Assembly (NCBI RefSeq): GCF_001522545.3
Contig: NC_031770.1
Coordinates: forward strand, 89,167,194 to 89,231,193
DNA: 64,000 nucleotides
From: Parus major
Lineage: Eukaryota; Chordata; Aves; Passeriformes; Paridae
Reading direction: 5' to 3'
This document shows positions 1-13,400 of this stretch, in pieces; the stretch's first letter is position 1, and each line of letters starts with the position of its first letter. The notes beneath the pieces were generated by a model. The model saw nothing but the letters and a program-made list of their open reading frames with translations. It did not search any database and was not told the DNA's origin. The translations under genes were made by a program, and so were the position numbers.

Positions 1-3000
1 AGCAACCTAAAATGTCTCAGTTCTTTATTGGGTCTGCCTTAGAAACTACTTGGAAACTTGTGGAGAGCCTTAATTGCAGGTCTGTTATTCTGTAATGATG
101 TGAGCATTGGAAAAGATCAGCAGTAACATCTGGAGCCCGTACTTTACCCACATGTTCAGCTTCAACCACATTGTGAGTTATCATAAGCCAGGGTGGAGGT
201 GGTGGAGGACAGACAAATAGATTGTTTGTCAGGATTGTTACAGGAGAGAAAGAAACATAGAGCCAGAATAAAAAAGAAAGTAAGCCCCAACCCAGTGTTT
301 ATGTGCCAAAATTGCCACCTGGGATGAATTTAGGTCTGTGGGTCCAGGTGAGCAGTCCCTATAAAATCCTTGTTTATTTGTAGTGTGACTGAGAATCCTG
401 CAACATCTTAGGTTCAGCCTACTGACATTTTTTAGGTGTGTAAAATGCTGCTGCTCTGCCTTCCTGTGCTGGCATAATTTTGACTATGCAGAACATTTGA
501 CACCTAATCTCTGGCTTCACAAAATAAGCATCTATTGCTTTTAATAGCAAAGATTAATCCAATAGCTATACCATGAGTATGCACCACTCACATAGGCAGC
601 ATTGAATTCAACATATAGTAAAACAGCTGAGACTATACCCCTTCAAAAACTTGTCAAGACATGGGATGAGGCTCTCCAGTGCTTCTGACTTCCTAAACCT
701 TTATGCTTATATTCAGAATGACTCATCACAGTGGTGTCTTCACTTTTAGTCCCTGTCACTGTCCCAACTGAATACATCGCTGTCACTTCATCAAATAGCC
801 TCCTGGCTATTTACATCCAGGTGTCCATGAGCAGGTGTTCTTATCTCTGTGTCATAAAAATTATAAATCAAGATATTCCATTGTTAAGGCATGACTGGTG
901 TGCTTTCTTGGAGGAGAATTTGATCAGTTCCAGTAGTATGGCATAATCATTCTTCAGTGCCTTCCAGAACACAGCAATGACACAGATCCCATACAGTTCT
1001 AATGTCTTCCAGCAGCAGCTTGCTTTGTAGTTTAAACTTCTATGTATTAGGGAAACTTGGCTCTGGACCAGGACTTTAATGGTTCATTTTCATGTATAAC
1101 CAGAGCTTATGAAATAAGAACTAAATATCCTAGTGCTGTGAATAAGTCCAGAGAGGCTTTGGCTAATTTTCCTCTCTTAATAGTGTCATTTGAGTTCATA
1201 AAATTTTTATTATTGTATTAAGAAGTCACAAAATGAAGACTTCAAGTCTGTGAGGTAAAATTCTTATGTTTCGGATCAGTGCATAATACTTATCCAAAGA
1301 GTTAGTGTGAATGTAGAAAGATCTGCCTCTTTTTTCACTGAGTTTGTTTTAAGGGGTAGAAATATTGTTTAATTACTGTGATTATCAGAAAATTGGTACT
1401 TTCTGCCACTGAATTTTTCTAAGATTTCTGACACTGTCTGAAGTTCTCTTCATTGATTGTGAAATATCTAGAAAAGTGGCTAAACAGGTATAAGAGTGGC
1501 AAAAAGTAAATGAATCCCAGTTCTTGACTTGCTGATAAATTATTTTCTTTTGTTATATTTTTGAAGATTATTTTTCTCTACAGTCCTGCTGTAATGCAGT
1601 GTTGACCTTCATTGCTGCAATAACACAGCAGGCAGAAGGACTACAGCCAAAGTCAACTTAGTCCTTTGAAACCAATGTCAAAGAGATGATATGTTTGTCA
1701 AGGAATTGTCATGTATCCGCCTGGTTAAATGCATTTGTGATTTTGCAATATGTGGTGTTGAAGCTGAAATAAAATCTGTCTCGCTGTTTATTGAAACTGA
1801 TATGCTCATGTATTATGCCAGATTCAGCAGCTTTGACTAACCAGCTCATGCATACAGCATTAGCAAATATAAGCTGTCACTAACGTGTATGCCTGTGTTG
1901 ACTTTGTTACCTTGTAATCCATTTTGAGTGCTTTTTCTTAGGATTACCTTTTAATCTGGTGTTCCTGTGTGTTTTTATAGCAGACAAATCTCTTTTAAGT
2001 TACTAGGGAAACATTTCTTTCCTCCATTAACTAAACATTAAAAGCTACAGGCAGGAATGGAGGTAGGAGTTGAAAAAATTCAATGAGGCATTATCTAACT
2101 TCAGATGTTCCAGTGCAGGATAGAAATCTGTGCCGTCTAAGTGATGTCTAAGATTCCCTATACACTTTGTGGGAGACTGAATGACTTCAGCATGTGGTCT
2201 GAAACATGAAAATGCTGATGAAGGAACTTTCTTGGCAAAGTCAACAGCAAAATTCCCTACCCCATGCTACTCTTGAAGTGCCTCAACATGAGCTGCAGTT
2301 AGTTATCTTCACTAGCTTAAACATAAAGGTTAGTATTTTCTTTGGTGGAAAGACAGCCACAGTCATTTTTTAAAAGAACTGAATGGTGTTCTCTGTTTTA
2401 TGGCACCATCTTCTGGTGTTGATGCTGCTTCCATCCATCTTCCGTGTTCCTAGCTTGGTCTGATGTCTAGCTCAGAGTACCAGGATGTGATTCCCCACAA
2501 TAGCCTCAAAAGGCTGAACCCATGCCTATCCAAGTAGCTCACTCTTTTGACCACACAAGCAGGGGAGACAGCCAGGGAAAAATGTTCATTTAAAGAATTC
2601 AAGAATTCAAGAATCACTGTGGCATGACAGAAGTAGAAACTTGGGCTTTACAGCCTTGTAGCTTCACAATGCATAAGGAAGAGCTAGTCCTGTGTACTTG
2701 TTTCAAAAAATCTTCACACATTTAATTTGAAATTATTGTTAGATAAAATGCATAAACAATCTTCAAAGAAAATACTGGAACCCAGCATTCTCCCTTTCAG
2801 ATGGGAGTTCTGTAAGGCAAAAATTCATGCTTTCTCCCTCTAGCCAAATCAGCCTTCATTTCTTCACTTTGGGATGTCCCAGTTCCATTGGAAAGAGGAT
2901 GACATCCTTACCCAAAATGATGTGTCCTGGGAATCCTGTCAGCAATGAGACTTAATTTTCCTCATCTGAGTATTGGATGCAGATGTTTTAAAATGTTTTA

Positions 3001-6000
3001 GTAATGAAGCTCTTAAAAAATACTGCTTTTTCTTCCATCATGGTCAAAGATCTTAAAGTTCTTTTCCAAACTGGTTCTATCATTCTCTGTTCAGAAAACT
3101 GTGAAGCAGTTAGAGTATAATCAGGATCACAGGAATACAGATCATCCCAGCAGAAATTTCTTTATTTAATAACTAACACCCAGATACAGACAGACTAATT
3201 TTACACATAGAGTGGGGGGAATGTACTTTTCCCATTAAGCATTTTAGTCATCTCTTAAGAGAGAGCCTGTAAAATTGCAGAACACAATAGCCACTAAATA
3301 TCTTGCTGCCTCTCAGAGTAACATACCTTCAGTTTCAAACACATTTTACATACTTGTTTGTGAGCATGTGTGTGTCTAAGAACATATATGAGATGGGTTT
3401 CTAGTGTCTAGATATAAGATAATTAGAAAACAAAAAGTTTCCTAGACAGAAGGTAATTTTTATTGTTGTTGTCAATCAAGGTTTAGTTAAATCTGAATTT
3501 AAATGGATCTCTTCAAATTTTTTGATGCAGAGGGTTCACTGGTTTTTGAAGTCAGACTGAAAACCAGCACAGGTTTCATGTCAGAAGTATATTTCCTGTA
3601 TAATTAAATGTTTTTATCCAACATATTCTCAACAGTATTTTCAGTTTTAAGACTTCCCACTTCAAAGTTTTAAAATTCAGAATATGAATACCACTTTGGT
3701 GAGAGTTAAGCCAGATACTGTAAAAATTGTTGGATTGCTAAAGGAGATATTTTTGAATAAAAAACTAACCTCACTTTTATGTTTCTATATTTCTGTCCGA
3801 ATGCTGATTTAGTAAGGACAGAACATTTGATTGCAAAACAAAAAGGACTTTCTTTGGTTTATGCAGATAATAAAGACAAAGAAAATCCATGTTGTAATAG
3901 TTGTTCAAGATTTCTAAGCCTCTCCCCAACACAACTGCACACTTAACATTTTGCTCTACAATAATAATTTTGTGAGCTACCAAAGCCAGAAGCAAGAGTC
4001 ACACTGAAGTGCAGAGATTCTTGCTTTTCTGATCACATTTATTTCTAGTCCTGCATCTGTCATCTAGCACTAGATGTGTTCCTAGATCAGTCATCTCATG
4101 GTCAAAACTGGAGGTGAGTTACATTTAGTGATAATTCAAACAAAATTAAAACTAATCACATTCAAAATAAAGTTAATTAATCAGATGCTATTATAACAAG
4201 ACAATACATGAGCTATTTGTGGTAACAATTGAATAAGAAATGGCAGTCCATTACTCTGTGCTCATCAGAACCAGATTGTTACAAAGATTTAACAAAGACA
4301 ACTCACTGGTAGTAAACAGAAGCTTAAAACTAGCAAAACAACTCAGCTATAGAGAGAAATCCAGAGCTCATAGTCACAAAGTGGGATCCAGAATGGTGTT
4401 TAGGGACCATGACTCCCAGGACAGTGCAAGGGGACAATTAGGCACTTCGGGTCTTGCCTAGGGACAATGAATAGGAAACAGATGATGAGATGGGTGATAG
4501 CTTCTCTCTTGAGAAGCAGGCACTTCTGCCCTAAACAAGTGACTTTATCAACTGGGCATTCAGACCAAAAAATGCTTTCTGAAGTTATTGAATTCAAAGT
4601 GGCCAAACCTCACGCATTTCTTTTAGAAGCATATTGGAGGAGAAATTAGAAATGGTTTCAACAACAGCATTTTGGAGTCAAAGCATTATTCCAGAAAGTC
4701 TTTTTATTTCTGAAGGGGGTTGTAATTGTGATCTTCTCCTACCCTGCAAAAGCTCCACCATCAAACTCCAGGCAGCTTAGTTGTGACTGCTGCTTCAGGT
4801 ACTTGGTACCTGGGAGCCTGCTGTAAAAACTGCCACATATGTGCTCTTTACCGGGTCTCTAAAATGTTTCTGAGTGGATTTTTTTTATTTCTTCCAGATG
4901 AGTTGAGATCAGAAAGGGTGGGCTTCAAAGATTGCTTTTGTTGATACAGCATTTATACCAGTGTTATGTGCATCTAAAAATGTAGGAAATGTACAGCTCA
5001 GGAGAGATCTGTGAATCTACACAAATAAGAAATACCACAGTTTTGCCATTTTTTACCCCTTTTTTCAGCTTTTGAAAGGCTTAAAATAAGCTAATAAATA
5101 TAAAAAAATATTTAGTATGCTTAACTACAAAATTCCATAATTTATAGTAGTTTTTCTAATATATATTTTATTATCACATATGTACAACAGGCTGGCTTTC
5201 AGGAATACCCTTAAAAAGCATAAGCAACAGAGTTCATTTGTGACTTTTATAATGGGCCATAAATGTTTCAGAAGAATGGTCTGGCGAGGGACTTCTTGAC
5301 TCATATTTTGTTCTGCAGGCTCTGAAAACAAAGAATGTGCATGTTTTTAACAATAAACTATCCAGATTTTGGTTTGAACTTTGGCTTAATTGAAATAAGT
5401 GGCAGAATTCCTTTCTTTTTATGATGAACATTGTGGTATAAAATGATCCCCTTCATTGTTATTAATGCATTTTTCTTTCTTCTATTTTCTGTATTCTTTA
5501 AATCTGAATTTTCTTTATATGCTGATATTTCTGTAACTGCAAACCTAAAGAGAAAGCCTGTGTTCCCATATATCCTTGACTTGCCTTTTGCATTTTTCTA
5601 CAATTCCTCTTTGATCTGCCTCGGAATTTAATAATGAAATTTGACCCAATATCCCTCCCACTATATATAGCTCCTGCTACATCATGTTCTGTTACCTATC
5701 ATCTGACAGTGTAATTCTTGAAATCTGGCCATTTAATTTGGTCCAAGAAAATGTATCATTTAAGAAAAGGCCATGTTCATTTAACTAAGTGAATGCACAT
5801 TTCTTTTTTCTTAAAGCATTGGTGTATGGGCAGTTTCCCATATGGAGGGAGGGACAGAGGAAGAGAGGGGGGAAAGGGAAAGGATGGTAGGGATGGTGAG
5901 TGTTGTTTACAGACTCCTATGAGCAAAAATGGCATTTGGCAAGAATATTAACTACAATAGCAGCATTCACAATTTGGTTTCTAAGTATGTTATAATGCTG

Positions 6001-6339
6001 AATATTCTCATTTCCTTTTTGCATTACCCCTGCCTGCTATGGGGCTAGGAAGGTAGTCTTACAGAATTTTTGAATTCAGATTTCACCTTTCCCTGCCATG
6101 GGACAGGAAATGAAACCTCCTAAAGCCTGGGATCTCTGCATGAATGGAGGGCATTGTAGATACATATCGTATTTCACTCTTCCCTGCTGACACCCGCAAT
6201 GTCAGTTCTTTCCACCACTGGGGCATGCTGGACTGTTTTTAAAGACAGTCAGAATGTCCACCTTTTAACTAAGTCAAAACGTTTTATTTTCTGTTTCTTC
6301 ACTTTTCTAGAACCAGTGATTAATATCCTTATCAAATAC
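1..6339. other. Region downstream of GFRAL exon 8 (last intron / 3' region)
   Basis: AT-rich DNA with only short open frames. Apart from the weak terminal-exon candidate at 2370-2466 I recognise no gene. Small features include a 9-bp tandem (aagaattca) near 2595-2617 and a purine-rich plus-strand tract at about 5844-5896. The missing GFRAL tail exon and its polyadenylation site should lie here or left of the window. Confidence 0.6.
2370..2466 (-). CDS. Candidate GFRAL terminal coding exon (weak)
   Basis: A phase-2-compatible open frame starts after AG at 2468-2467 and ends at TAA 2370. It would complete the split codon as Arg and add 31 residues, including KMDGSSINTRRW. The only resemblance to the short mammalian cytoplasmic tail is a basic stretch followed by a Ser-Ser-Ile core. 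The pyrimidine tract before the AG is poor and about 3.9 kb separate it from exon 8. I list it because it is one of few open phase-compatible options. It may well be wrong, so no gene symbol is given. Confidence 0.18.
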
Positions 6340-6421
6340 CTGATCTTTAGGAGAGTCAACAGGACTATTCCTAGGATGAGAGCTATACAAGAGGAGTAAG
6401 CAATAATGTAGACAGTTTCAC
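6340..6421 (-). CDS. GFRAL: GFRAL coding exon 8 (transmembrane segment)
   Basis: The acceptor is tttttatttttag (AG at 6423-6422) and the donor is gtattt at 6339; 82 nt, phase 1 in, phase 2 out. It encodes the split Gly and then ETVYIIA followed by a single hydrophobic helix, YSSCIALILGIVLLTLLKI, and the start of a basic stop-transfer Arg codon. Position and boundary match the transmembrane exon of mammalian GFRAL (GEVIY start, KLR end). Read through the donor, the frame stays open to 6249 and would add about 29 Lys/Arg-rich residues. A weak donor or intron retention could therefore give an alternative C-terminus. Confidence 0.85.
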
Positions 6422-7357
6422 CTAAAAATAAAAACAGAAAACAGAAATTAAATATTTGCATTTTTAGTAATAAGAATCAGACTTGAGATCTGTATTGGAA
6501 ATCATACATATGTGAGCTAAATTATAAATTTTGACAAAATTACTTAAGAGGAGGAAAAAGACCTAGATGTATGTCAATGGTAGGAATGACTCTTCCTTTG
6601 CCATTTGATGCAACATAATTTTCAGACTTCTTTTAATAAATACCAGCTCCAATAGCACTTCATATGTATAGCAGTGCCTTTCACTGTTGCAGGGGAATAG
6701 CTTGGTACTATGATTTTTAAGTATTCTCCCTACTGATTTAAAAATGTCTGTTTTATTCTGTGTGTCAGAGCAGACTTAGCTCTTACTTATCAACTAGACT
6801 AATTTTCCTTTTTCACATATTACTGTAATTACAGTATGGAGTAATACTCCACCTAGAATCAAATTAACTTAAAATGGGATCTAACACTGTTTTTCTGGGC
6901 CCCATTCCCATGGAGTTTCCTTTTTCTGTTAGGCTTCTCACCAAAAAGTCACCTAGGTGACTTATGTGCTAAAAATTCCAACTGTTGAAAAACTGGGAGC
7001 TGTTTCAAATTTTCCAGAGGAGGAGTAACTTTTTTCCCTGAATCCATTGGTTTTGATCAAATGTCTTAAGGAAACATTTCGGTTGAGAGTGTAATACAAG
7101 CCCTGGACACAAGATGGAGAGGTGTGGAGGTTAGATGATTTCACAAATGCAGAGCCACAAGCATAAAACATGAGGCCTTTCTGTGATTTTCCTGTTGCAC
7201 TGATTCTGTCATCTTTGTACAATCAGATAAGTTTTGTTTATATAGGAATTCAAATGCAGAGAGCCCTAACTGCTCCTGAGCTTCTCCATCTTACATAGCC
7301 AGTGAAACATTTACTAAGAAAGAGATGGATTCCTGGACTCATCATTGAACCACTTAC

Positions 7358-7402
7358 CTGGGCTGTGAGAGGTCATATTCTGGTCTCTGAATAAGTTATC
7401 AG
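7358..7402 (-). CDS. GFRAL: GFRAL coding exon 7 (juxtamembrane micro-exon)
   Basis: This is a proposed 45-nt exon ending at a consensus donor (cccag/gtaagt, GT at 7357-7356); phase 1 in and out. It encodes P-DNLFRDQNMTSHSP-G. The end (TSHSP then G from the next exon) resembles the mammalian juxtamembrane segment (TGFHSPFNG). The 3' boundary is well supported. The 5' boundary is not: an in-frame TAA lies about 20 bases upstream, and the only phase-compatible AGs are the one at 7404-7403, used here, and one about 20 bases further in. Both have poor pyrimidine tracts. The true exon may be a few codons shorter. Confidence 0.6.
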
Positions 7403-10400
7403 CTATTATATATTCCATGTGTTATGTATATTCACAGAACCCCCAAATGAGACATTTCTGTGTACACTGCATACATGAAGCAGGTGTAATGTATCATCTA
7501 ATACAAGCACAGGTGGTATGGATGCTGGAGCAGCCCCAGGAAGAGAGAGTGAATATGTATTCCACAGCAAGGAAAACAAGGAGCTGAGCAGGGCATTGGA
7601 TCTTCCTGGCTTTTGTTGTAGGATGGTGCTCACTTTTTCTCTGAAAATTATCCCAAGTTCAAGCTTTCCAAGGTAAGAAAATGAAAGCAGTCAATGAACC
7701 ACCACAATCTGCACAAATGGGAGGAACATTCCATTTAATCCAGTAACGTGCTGGAAAATAATATGCTGAATCTTTGAAGAAAGAGGGGTGAGGTCTATCT
7801 TAGAGAAGGACTTCTAATAACATATATTAAAAACTACATCAGCAGTTTGCCTAACTCCCAAGTTACAACATTTCTTTCAGATGATGGGTTTTAGCGAAAG
7901 ACTAATTTGTAGGCTTTTTTTTTTAGTTTCTGAACCTTAATTGTACATGCAGCTATTTTTTTAAAACTTTTTACAAACGTAGGAGCAGCTGTAGGGGCAA
8001 CAGTTTCTTACTGTTTTGAAGTGAAAAAGTGACTTTCACACATATTTTAAACAAATGGAAACTTTTAAAGTAAGTCACCACAAAAATTATTATAGCTAAC
8101 AAATTATAAATTGTACAGTCATGGATGGTTAAAAATGGGCTAATAAATTTTCAGCAAACAGTGTTATTTTTTTTTAATAAAATTTGTAAAAGGTGCTTCA
8201 TTTCAATCAAACAAAATACTGAAATGACCAACTGAAACCTTTTTTCTATTTTTTTGACAAAATCCGAAAAAATGCTACTTTTTTGATGAATAGCTGGTAA
8301 AAGAGATGTTGATTCAGTTTTATAGGGAACAAAGGGATTTTGGTGAATCTTACTCTATTGTATATCTACCTGCTTACGTATAGCTAATGCATATTCAACA
8401 AACATTAATCCCAGCCTCTGCTCAGAGGTTTCCTGGCTACCTGCAGCTTGTCACAGGCTTTTTTCTACAATTATAGAACTGTCAGACTGACAGTGTTTGA
8501 TACCTTATAAATTAAAGTCACTGGAGCTGAACTAATCTCAGTTTCCACAGCAGCTGGTATACTTACAGATAAAACCCACCAATTACTTGGTTATCTAAGT
8601 ACTCAGCGCAGCAAAACTCCTCAGTAGGAAATACATGATAACACTAAAATCTAAGACAAAATTTTAACCATTTTGGGTCAAGCCCAATTTTATTGTATCT
8701 CACAAGAACAGGGTAAGTGTTCTGTCTTTCGAGCTTCCTCTTCCATAGAAAACCCACAGCTTTGCCTCAAAGCTCCATGGTGATAAAAATAAATCCTTGT
8801 CTTCTCACATGAATAATTTTTCAAACTAAAGTGCAGGAAGCATTCTATTAAATTACTTGGATCTGTAAATTCATTGATATAATTTGCATAGGATAAAGCC
8901 AAAACCAGGCTGAAGACATATAATTAGGTAGACACATTAGAAGTTTAGATAAATTTTACTTGATTTATCACTTTTTGAAATTGTTTCCAAAATGTGATCA
9001 AATTCAAGCTTACAGGAAAAGCCTCATTAACTTTTGTATGATTCTGACTCTGCCCACACCACATCTTGTTAACAGAGTTGTATCAGCCCAAAGATGAGTC
9101 TGTTGGCCTGTTCCCTCCTGAGAATGTGAATGTGTTTAAATCTAGTAAAGATTTCTACATAATCCTGGTATTGCATTTTTACACCCAAAGCTGGAATAAT
9201 AATTTTTCAACTTCCATTGTTCTATTTATTTACAAATGTATTTGAATCTATGTATATATGCTTAAATTTATTTTTTATTGTGAAAGACTCCTATTACAGC
9301 AATCTTATCCAATGGGATGATTTTCAATTCTGATGAATAAAATAGAGAAATCTGTGTTTTTTGAACAGTAAGCTATATTTTAAAGCATAAAACTAAGAAA
9401 AAGCTGAAGATATGAGTTTCTTCTGAGCATGTTCATCTGTAGACACCATTCATTTCATCTGGTGAAAGAGTTCCTTGTATCTTTCAATGAAAAACTAAGT
9501 AAAGGATTCTTCTGAGATTTTAATGTAGAGATATCAGCAGATTTTATCTCATGTTTTTCAAGCAGAAAATAGCCAAGAAGCAAATGTCTTCGAAAGTCTT
9601 CGCACATGTGAAAGGCCATATTTGACAAGTTAACTGCTTTGCCTCTGTGCCCTGAATTCTTCTTGGGATTTGATTTCCTTAAAGATAAATATTTTGTGAA
9701 GATGCTAACTCCCTTTGCAGCCTGAGTGAAGCATATTTATTAGCATATGAATCTAGGACACTGAGTTAGATTTTTGGCAATGGGATTTATGAAACAATTT
9801 GCAGTATGGTTTTTACCATCAGGCAGATATCCTGAATCAAATTCTTCTTCTTGACCTGGCTTCCTATGAGACTTTTATGGCTTAGAGTTCCCATCTCGTG
9901 TACATGACAGCTACAATAGAAAGAGTATTTTATTGTATGGTTTAGGCTGGTCAGCATTCTTTTTATTTTTCTAAAGCCATCCAAAGTTCTGTTAAGACTT
10001 CAAGGAAAGGTTTTTGGAAAGTTTTCAGACTTCAATGTGAACAGAATTAACTGGGTGCAGGCTGCTTCTTGCAAATATTTATCTGAATCTCTGAGTGAAA
10101 TGTAAAATACATTTTAGCCACCAAAAAGGGCTACATTAGAACTAGTCACAGGGGTGCAATATCTCACGTTTTGCATTTTCAAGTGTAGAATTTCTTGTAT
10201 TATGACTTGCATTATTTAACCACTAGGGTCTTGTTCCAACTAGGGATTCAAGCTCCCTCTGTAATTGGCAAGGAGAAGTCAATACTTTCAGTAAATGCAA
10301 TCCAAAAAGATTGGACTACTCTTCCTTTGAGGGTCCCTGACTTTCTTCTCTGGCTACACAGAGCACTTGGATGACATTCATGATTCTTAAGTAACTTTAA

Positions 10401-13400
10401 TGCTAACATTACAGCCAAATGCTTAATTGTGCACATACAGGTCTCAGGAATCTCATTCCCTTAATCCATTTTTATATCCTTTTTATCCCTTATCCAGGTT
10501 TCCCACTTCAGGAATAGTTGAATAGTTGATGGAGAGGTTAGAAGTCACTTTATTTTCTACTGCATGCAGAAATTGAATTATTTTTTTCACAGTTAAAAGT
10601 GTTCTGTATGAACAGTTCTGGGAACTAATTTGTAGTATTGTCTGGAGAATTGTAATCTGCCCTGCACAAGGTATAACAGGTCACTCTCATTAGAGGTGAT
10701 ATTTGTGCATTAAGCTCTTTAGTGTTCTCTGTAATTGGGCCCCTCAAAAGGAAATATAAAATAATATTATTTCAGCAATGAAAACATTTGTATATTAATT
10801 CAATATCCTTTAACTTTATGTTGCTTAATTTCTTACTGTAAATGCATGGAAATAAAAATAGCTGCAGCTCTTCAGCCCATGGGAAACTGTGTGCCCTTCT
10901 GCTGTTTTAGGAGGTGGAGTCTGATGGAGTGTAACACAAGCCCCTTCTCAGACCACTTACTGTGGCTTCTCATTTTGTTGTAACTACTAGAGCAAGTCAA
11001 GAGAGATTGAAGTAGGTGTTACACCAAAAATAATAATTTGTATTACACATTATGACTGCTACTCTCTAATGACTGTACAGATAGTCAGGCTCTGGCAGGC
11101 TTAATAGCTTAATTTTCCCCAATTATAGTACACTGATTGTGAGACATCTATTTCAAAGCCATTTATCAGAGTAATTGGTTCAGTCTGATTAACTTTATTT
11201 TGTGGATATGTAAGTTAAGCCAAACAGATAGGGAGATTTCCAGACCAAATGAATGAGCAACAGGTCAAGTCCACTTGCCTGAATCTACCCAAGGGACCAG
11301 CCTTTGGTCTCTTCTATCATACATGAGGGATATCTCAAGAGCATTGCTGTGGAAATCATGGAGTGACTTGCCCAAACTCACCATTAATTGCAGAAGAATG
11401 GAGCTGTGCTCCAGAAATCCTTTCCCCTGCCATTTCTGTATTTACCCAGTGAAAACCTTTCTTCCGAATAGAAATTTGACCTGGATATTGGAAAGAAAAT
11501 ATCCATTCAAAATATTACTTTAAAATAATAATATAACATGAATATTGTTTGATACTTTGATAACAGCCACAGAATTTATAAAGGGAGCTATTCAAAAATA
11601 CTGTTTACTGATAGTTGAACAAATTGACTGAATGCAAAGCAGTTCTTCCTGTTCCACCTCAGTTTTCCTTATGGATGACAAGCTTTGAAAATATTCTCTG
11701 CAACAAAACAGCTTAAATTCTCTTTTCACATGAACTGTTTTAAAAATAGGCCCGCCAAAAGAATTATGTCCACCAAACCAATATAGAATATAGAATTTCC
11801 ACAAGGAAGAGTTTATCCTCCAGCTCCATTTCTAGACATCAACAAATTTTTTCACAAGGGCCTGTTGTCTCAGTGGGCATAATTTCACGAATATACCTGA
11901 AAATACATATCTTCTGTTGAAATTAAAAATAGGAGGTTTACTTAGGTAGTTTACAGAGTAGGAGCCTAACCCATACAAGGATACGTCTGGTTAATCACAT
12001 GAACAGAAAGCTGAGAAATTTTTTAATATAAGAAAGGCTCACATTTGCAGCTTGGAACATTGTCCAAATAACAATGGACTAAATCTACCTGTAATTTGTT
12101 TTGGTTTTTTTCTGTGAAATCCAAAAATACAATTCAGAGAGAAAATATTTTGGAAACTTAAATTTTTTCTTTCCCTCACTGACATTTTTGCTTATCCCCG
12201 TTGAGACACTGATCCTACATTGGCAATGATTCAACTGTGCTTCTGCTTCATACAGCAGCAGTCACAATTCTTGCCTTTTACTGAGTCTGCAGCAAATGCA
12301 ATCCTGTGAGCACAGCCTCGAAAGCAAACACTTGCAGCAAAGGCAATGCCATGCAAGAGTAGGAAGATAACATGGTGTAAACACCGCTGCTGGGTCTGTT
12401 CACAGCAGTTCTGGAGGCAAAGACCCCCTTTCCAAATCCTGGGTATTTACCCATTCAGAAATGTTTCAGAGTTTAAGATCATTGCCATTGTAAGAGTGAA
12501 AGTCTGCCAAAGATCACCACCAGGCCAGAGGAATAACTCAGCAGATGGGGCTGGGTGGGTCCTGCAACAGAGTAGTCACTCTGTACACATCTCTGTACTG
12601 CCACACAGAGAATGGCATTAAAAACATGCTTTATAATAAAACCCATAATCACCACCATCAGTTTAGCTGCACTACAATCAAATATCTAGGGGAAAAAAAC
12701 AAAACAAATAAAGCAAGAATAACAATAAGCTGAAAGTGTTCAGTGGAGTATGTACTGATCCACCAAAGGCTCTGGATCCCTGAATTTTTTGTTTAACCAC
12801 CAGGAAATTGTTGTACGACACAAGAAATATAAGCTTCTGTTCTTCAGTCGTAATTAGGTTAGGGAAGTTTCAATCACAAAAACCCTCAAACCATTTTATC
12901 CTAAGACTGCTTCAGGGCATGGCAAAAGCTCGTCAGCAATTATTTGATTATTCAGACATGAGGATCATTCTTTTGCTTTGTAGGTTAAGAAATAACTAGC
13001 ATGGTGATGTGTTCACTCATTTTGACTGTTAAATTCAGCTCTAAAGCAAGCAAGGAAATAATATTCATCAGCAAAATCACTGCTAGAAGTCTCAAGTCTA
13101 GCAGTGTTACATTATCACTTTTCCAGGGGAGTTGTTATAAGATTTTTAGTATTTTCTCAGAGACTGGATTTGAGTAATGATTAACTAAACTAAGAACAAT
13201 GTTTCAGCAACTTGATTTTAATTTTTGGGTAGCCTTTGAGTGACACGAAAAAAAATGACACCCTTATCAGTGGGACAGTTTTGGTTTTTAGAACTAAAAG
13301 AGTAGCCACTTCATTCAATGAAATGCATGCACCCAATTCATATATGCTTTCAAAGTACTGTCCATCAGATAAAACTATGAAATAACCATTTCTTTTCATT

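Noticed and set aside
7406..7633. Minus-strand frame just upstream of the juxtamembrane micro-exon
   Set aside because: It is in a different reading frame from the exon supported by the donor at 7357, and has no similarity to GFRAL.
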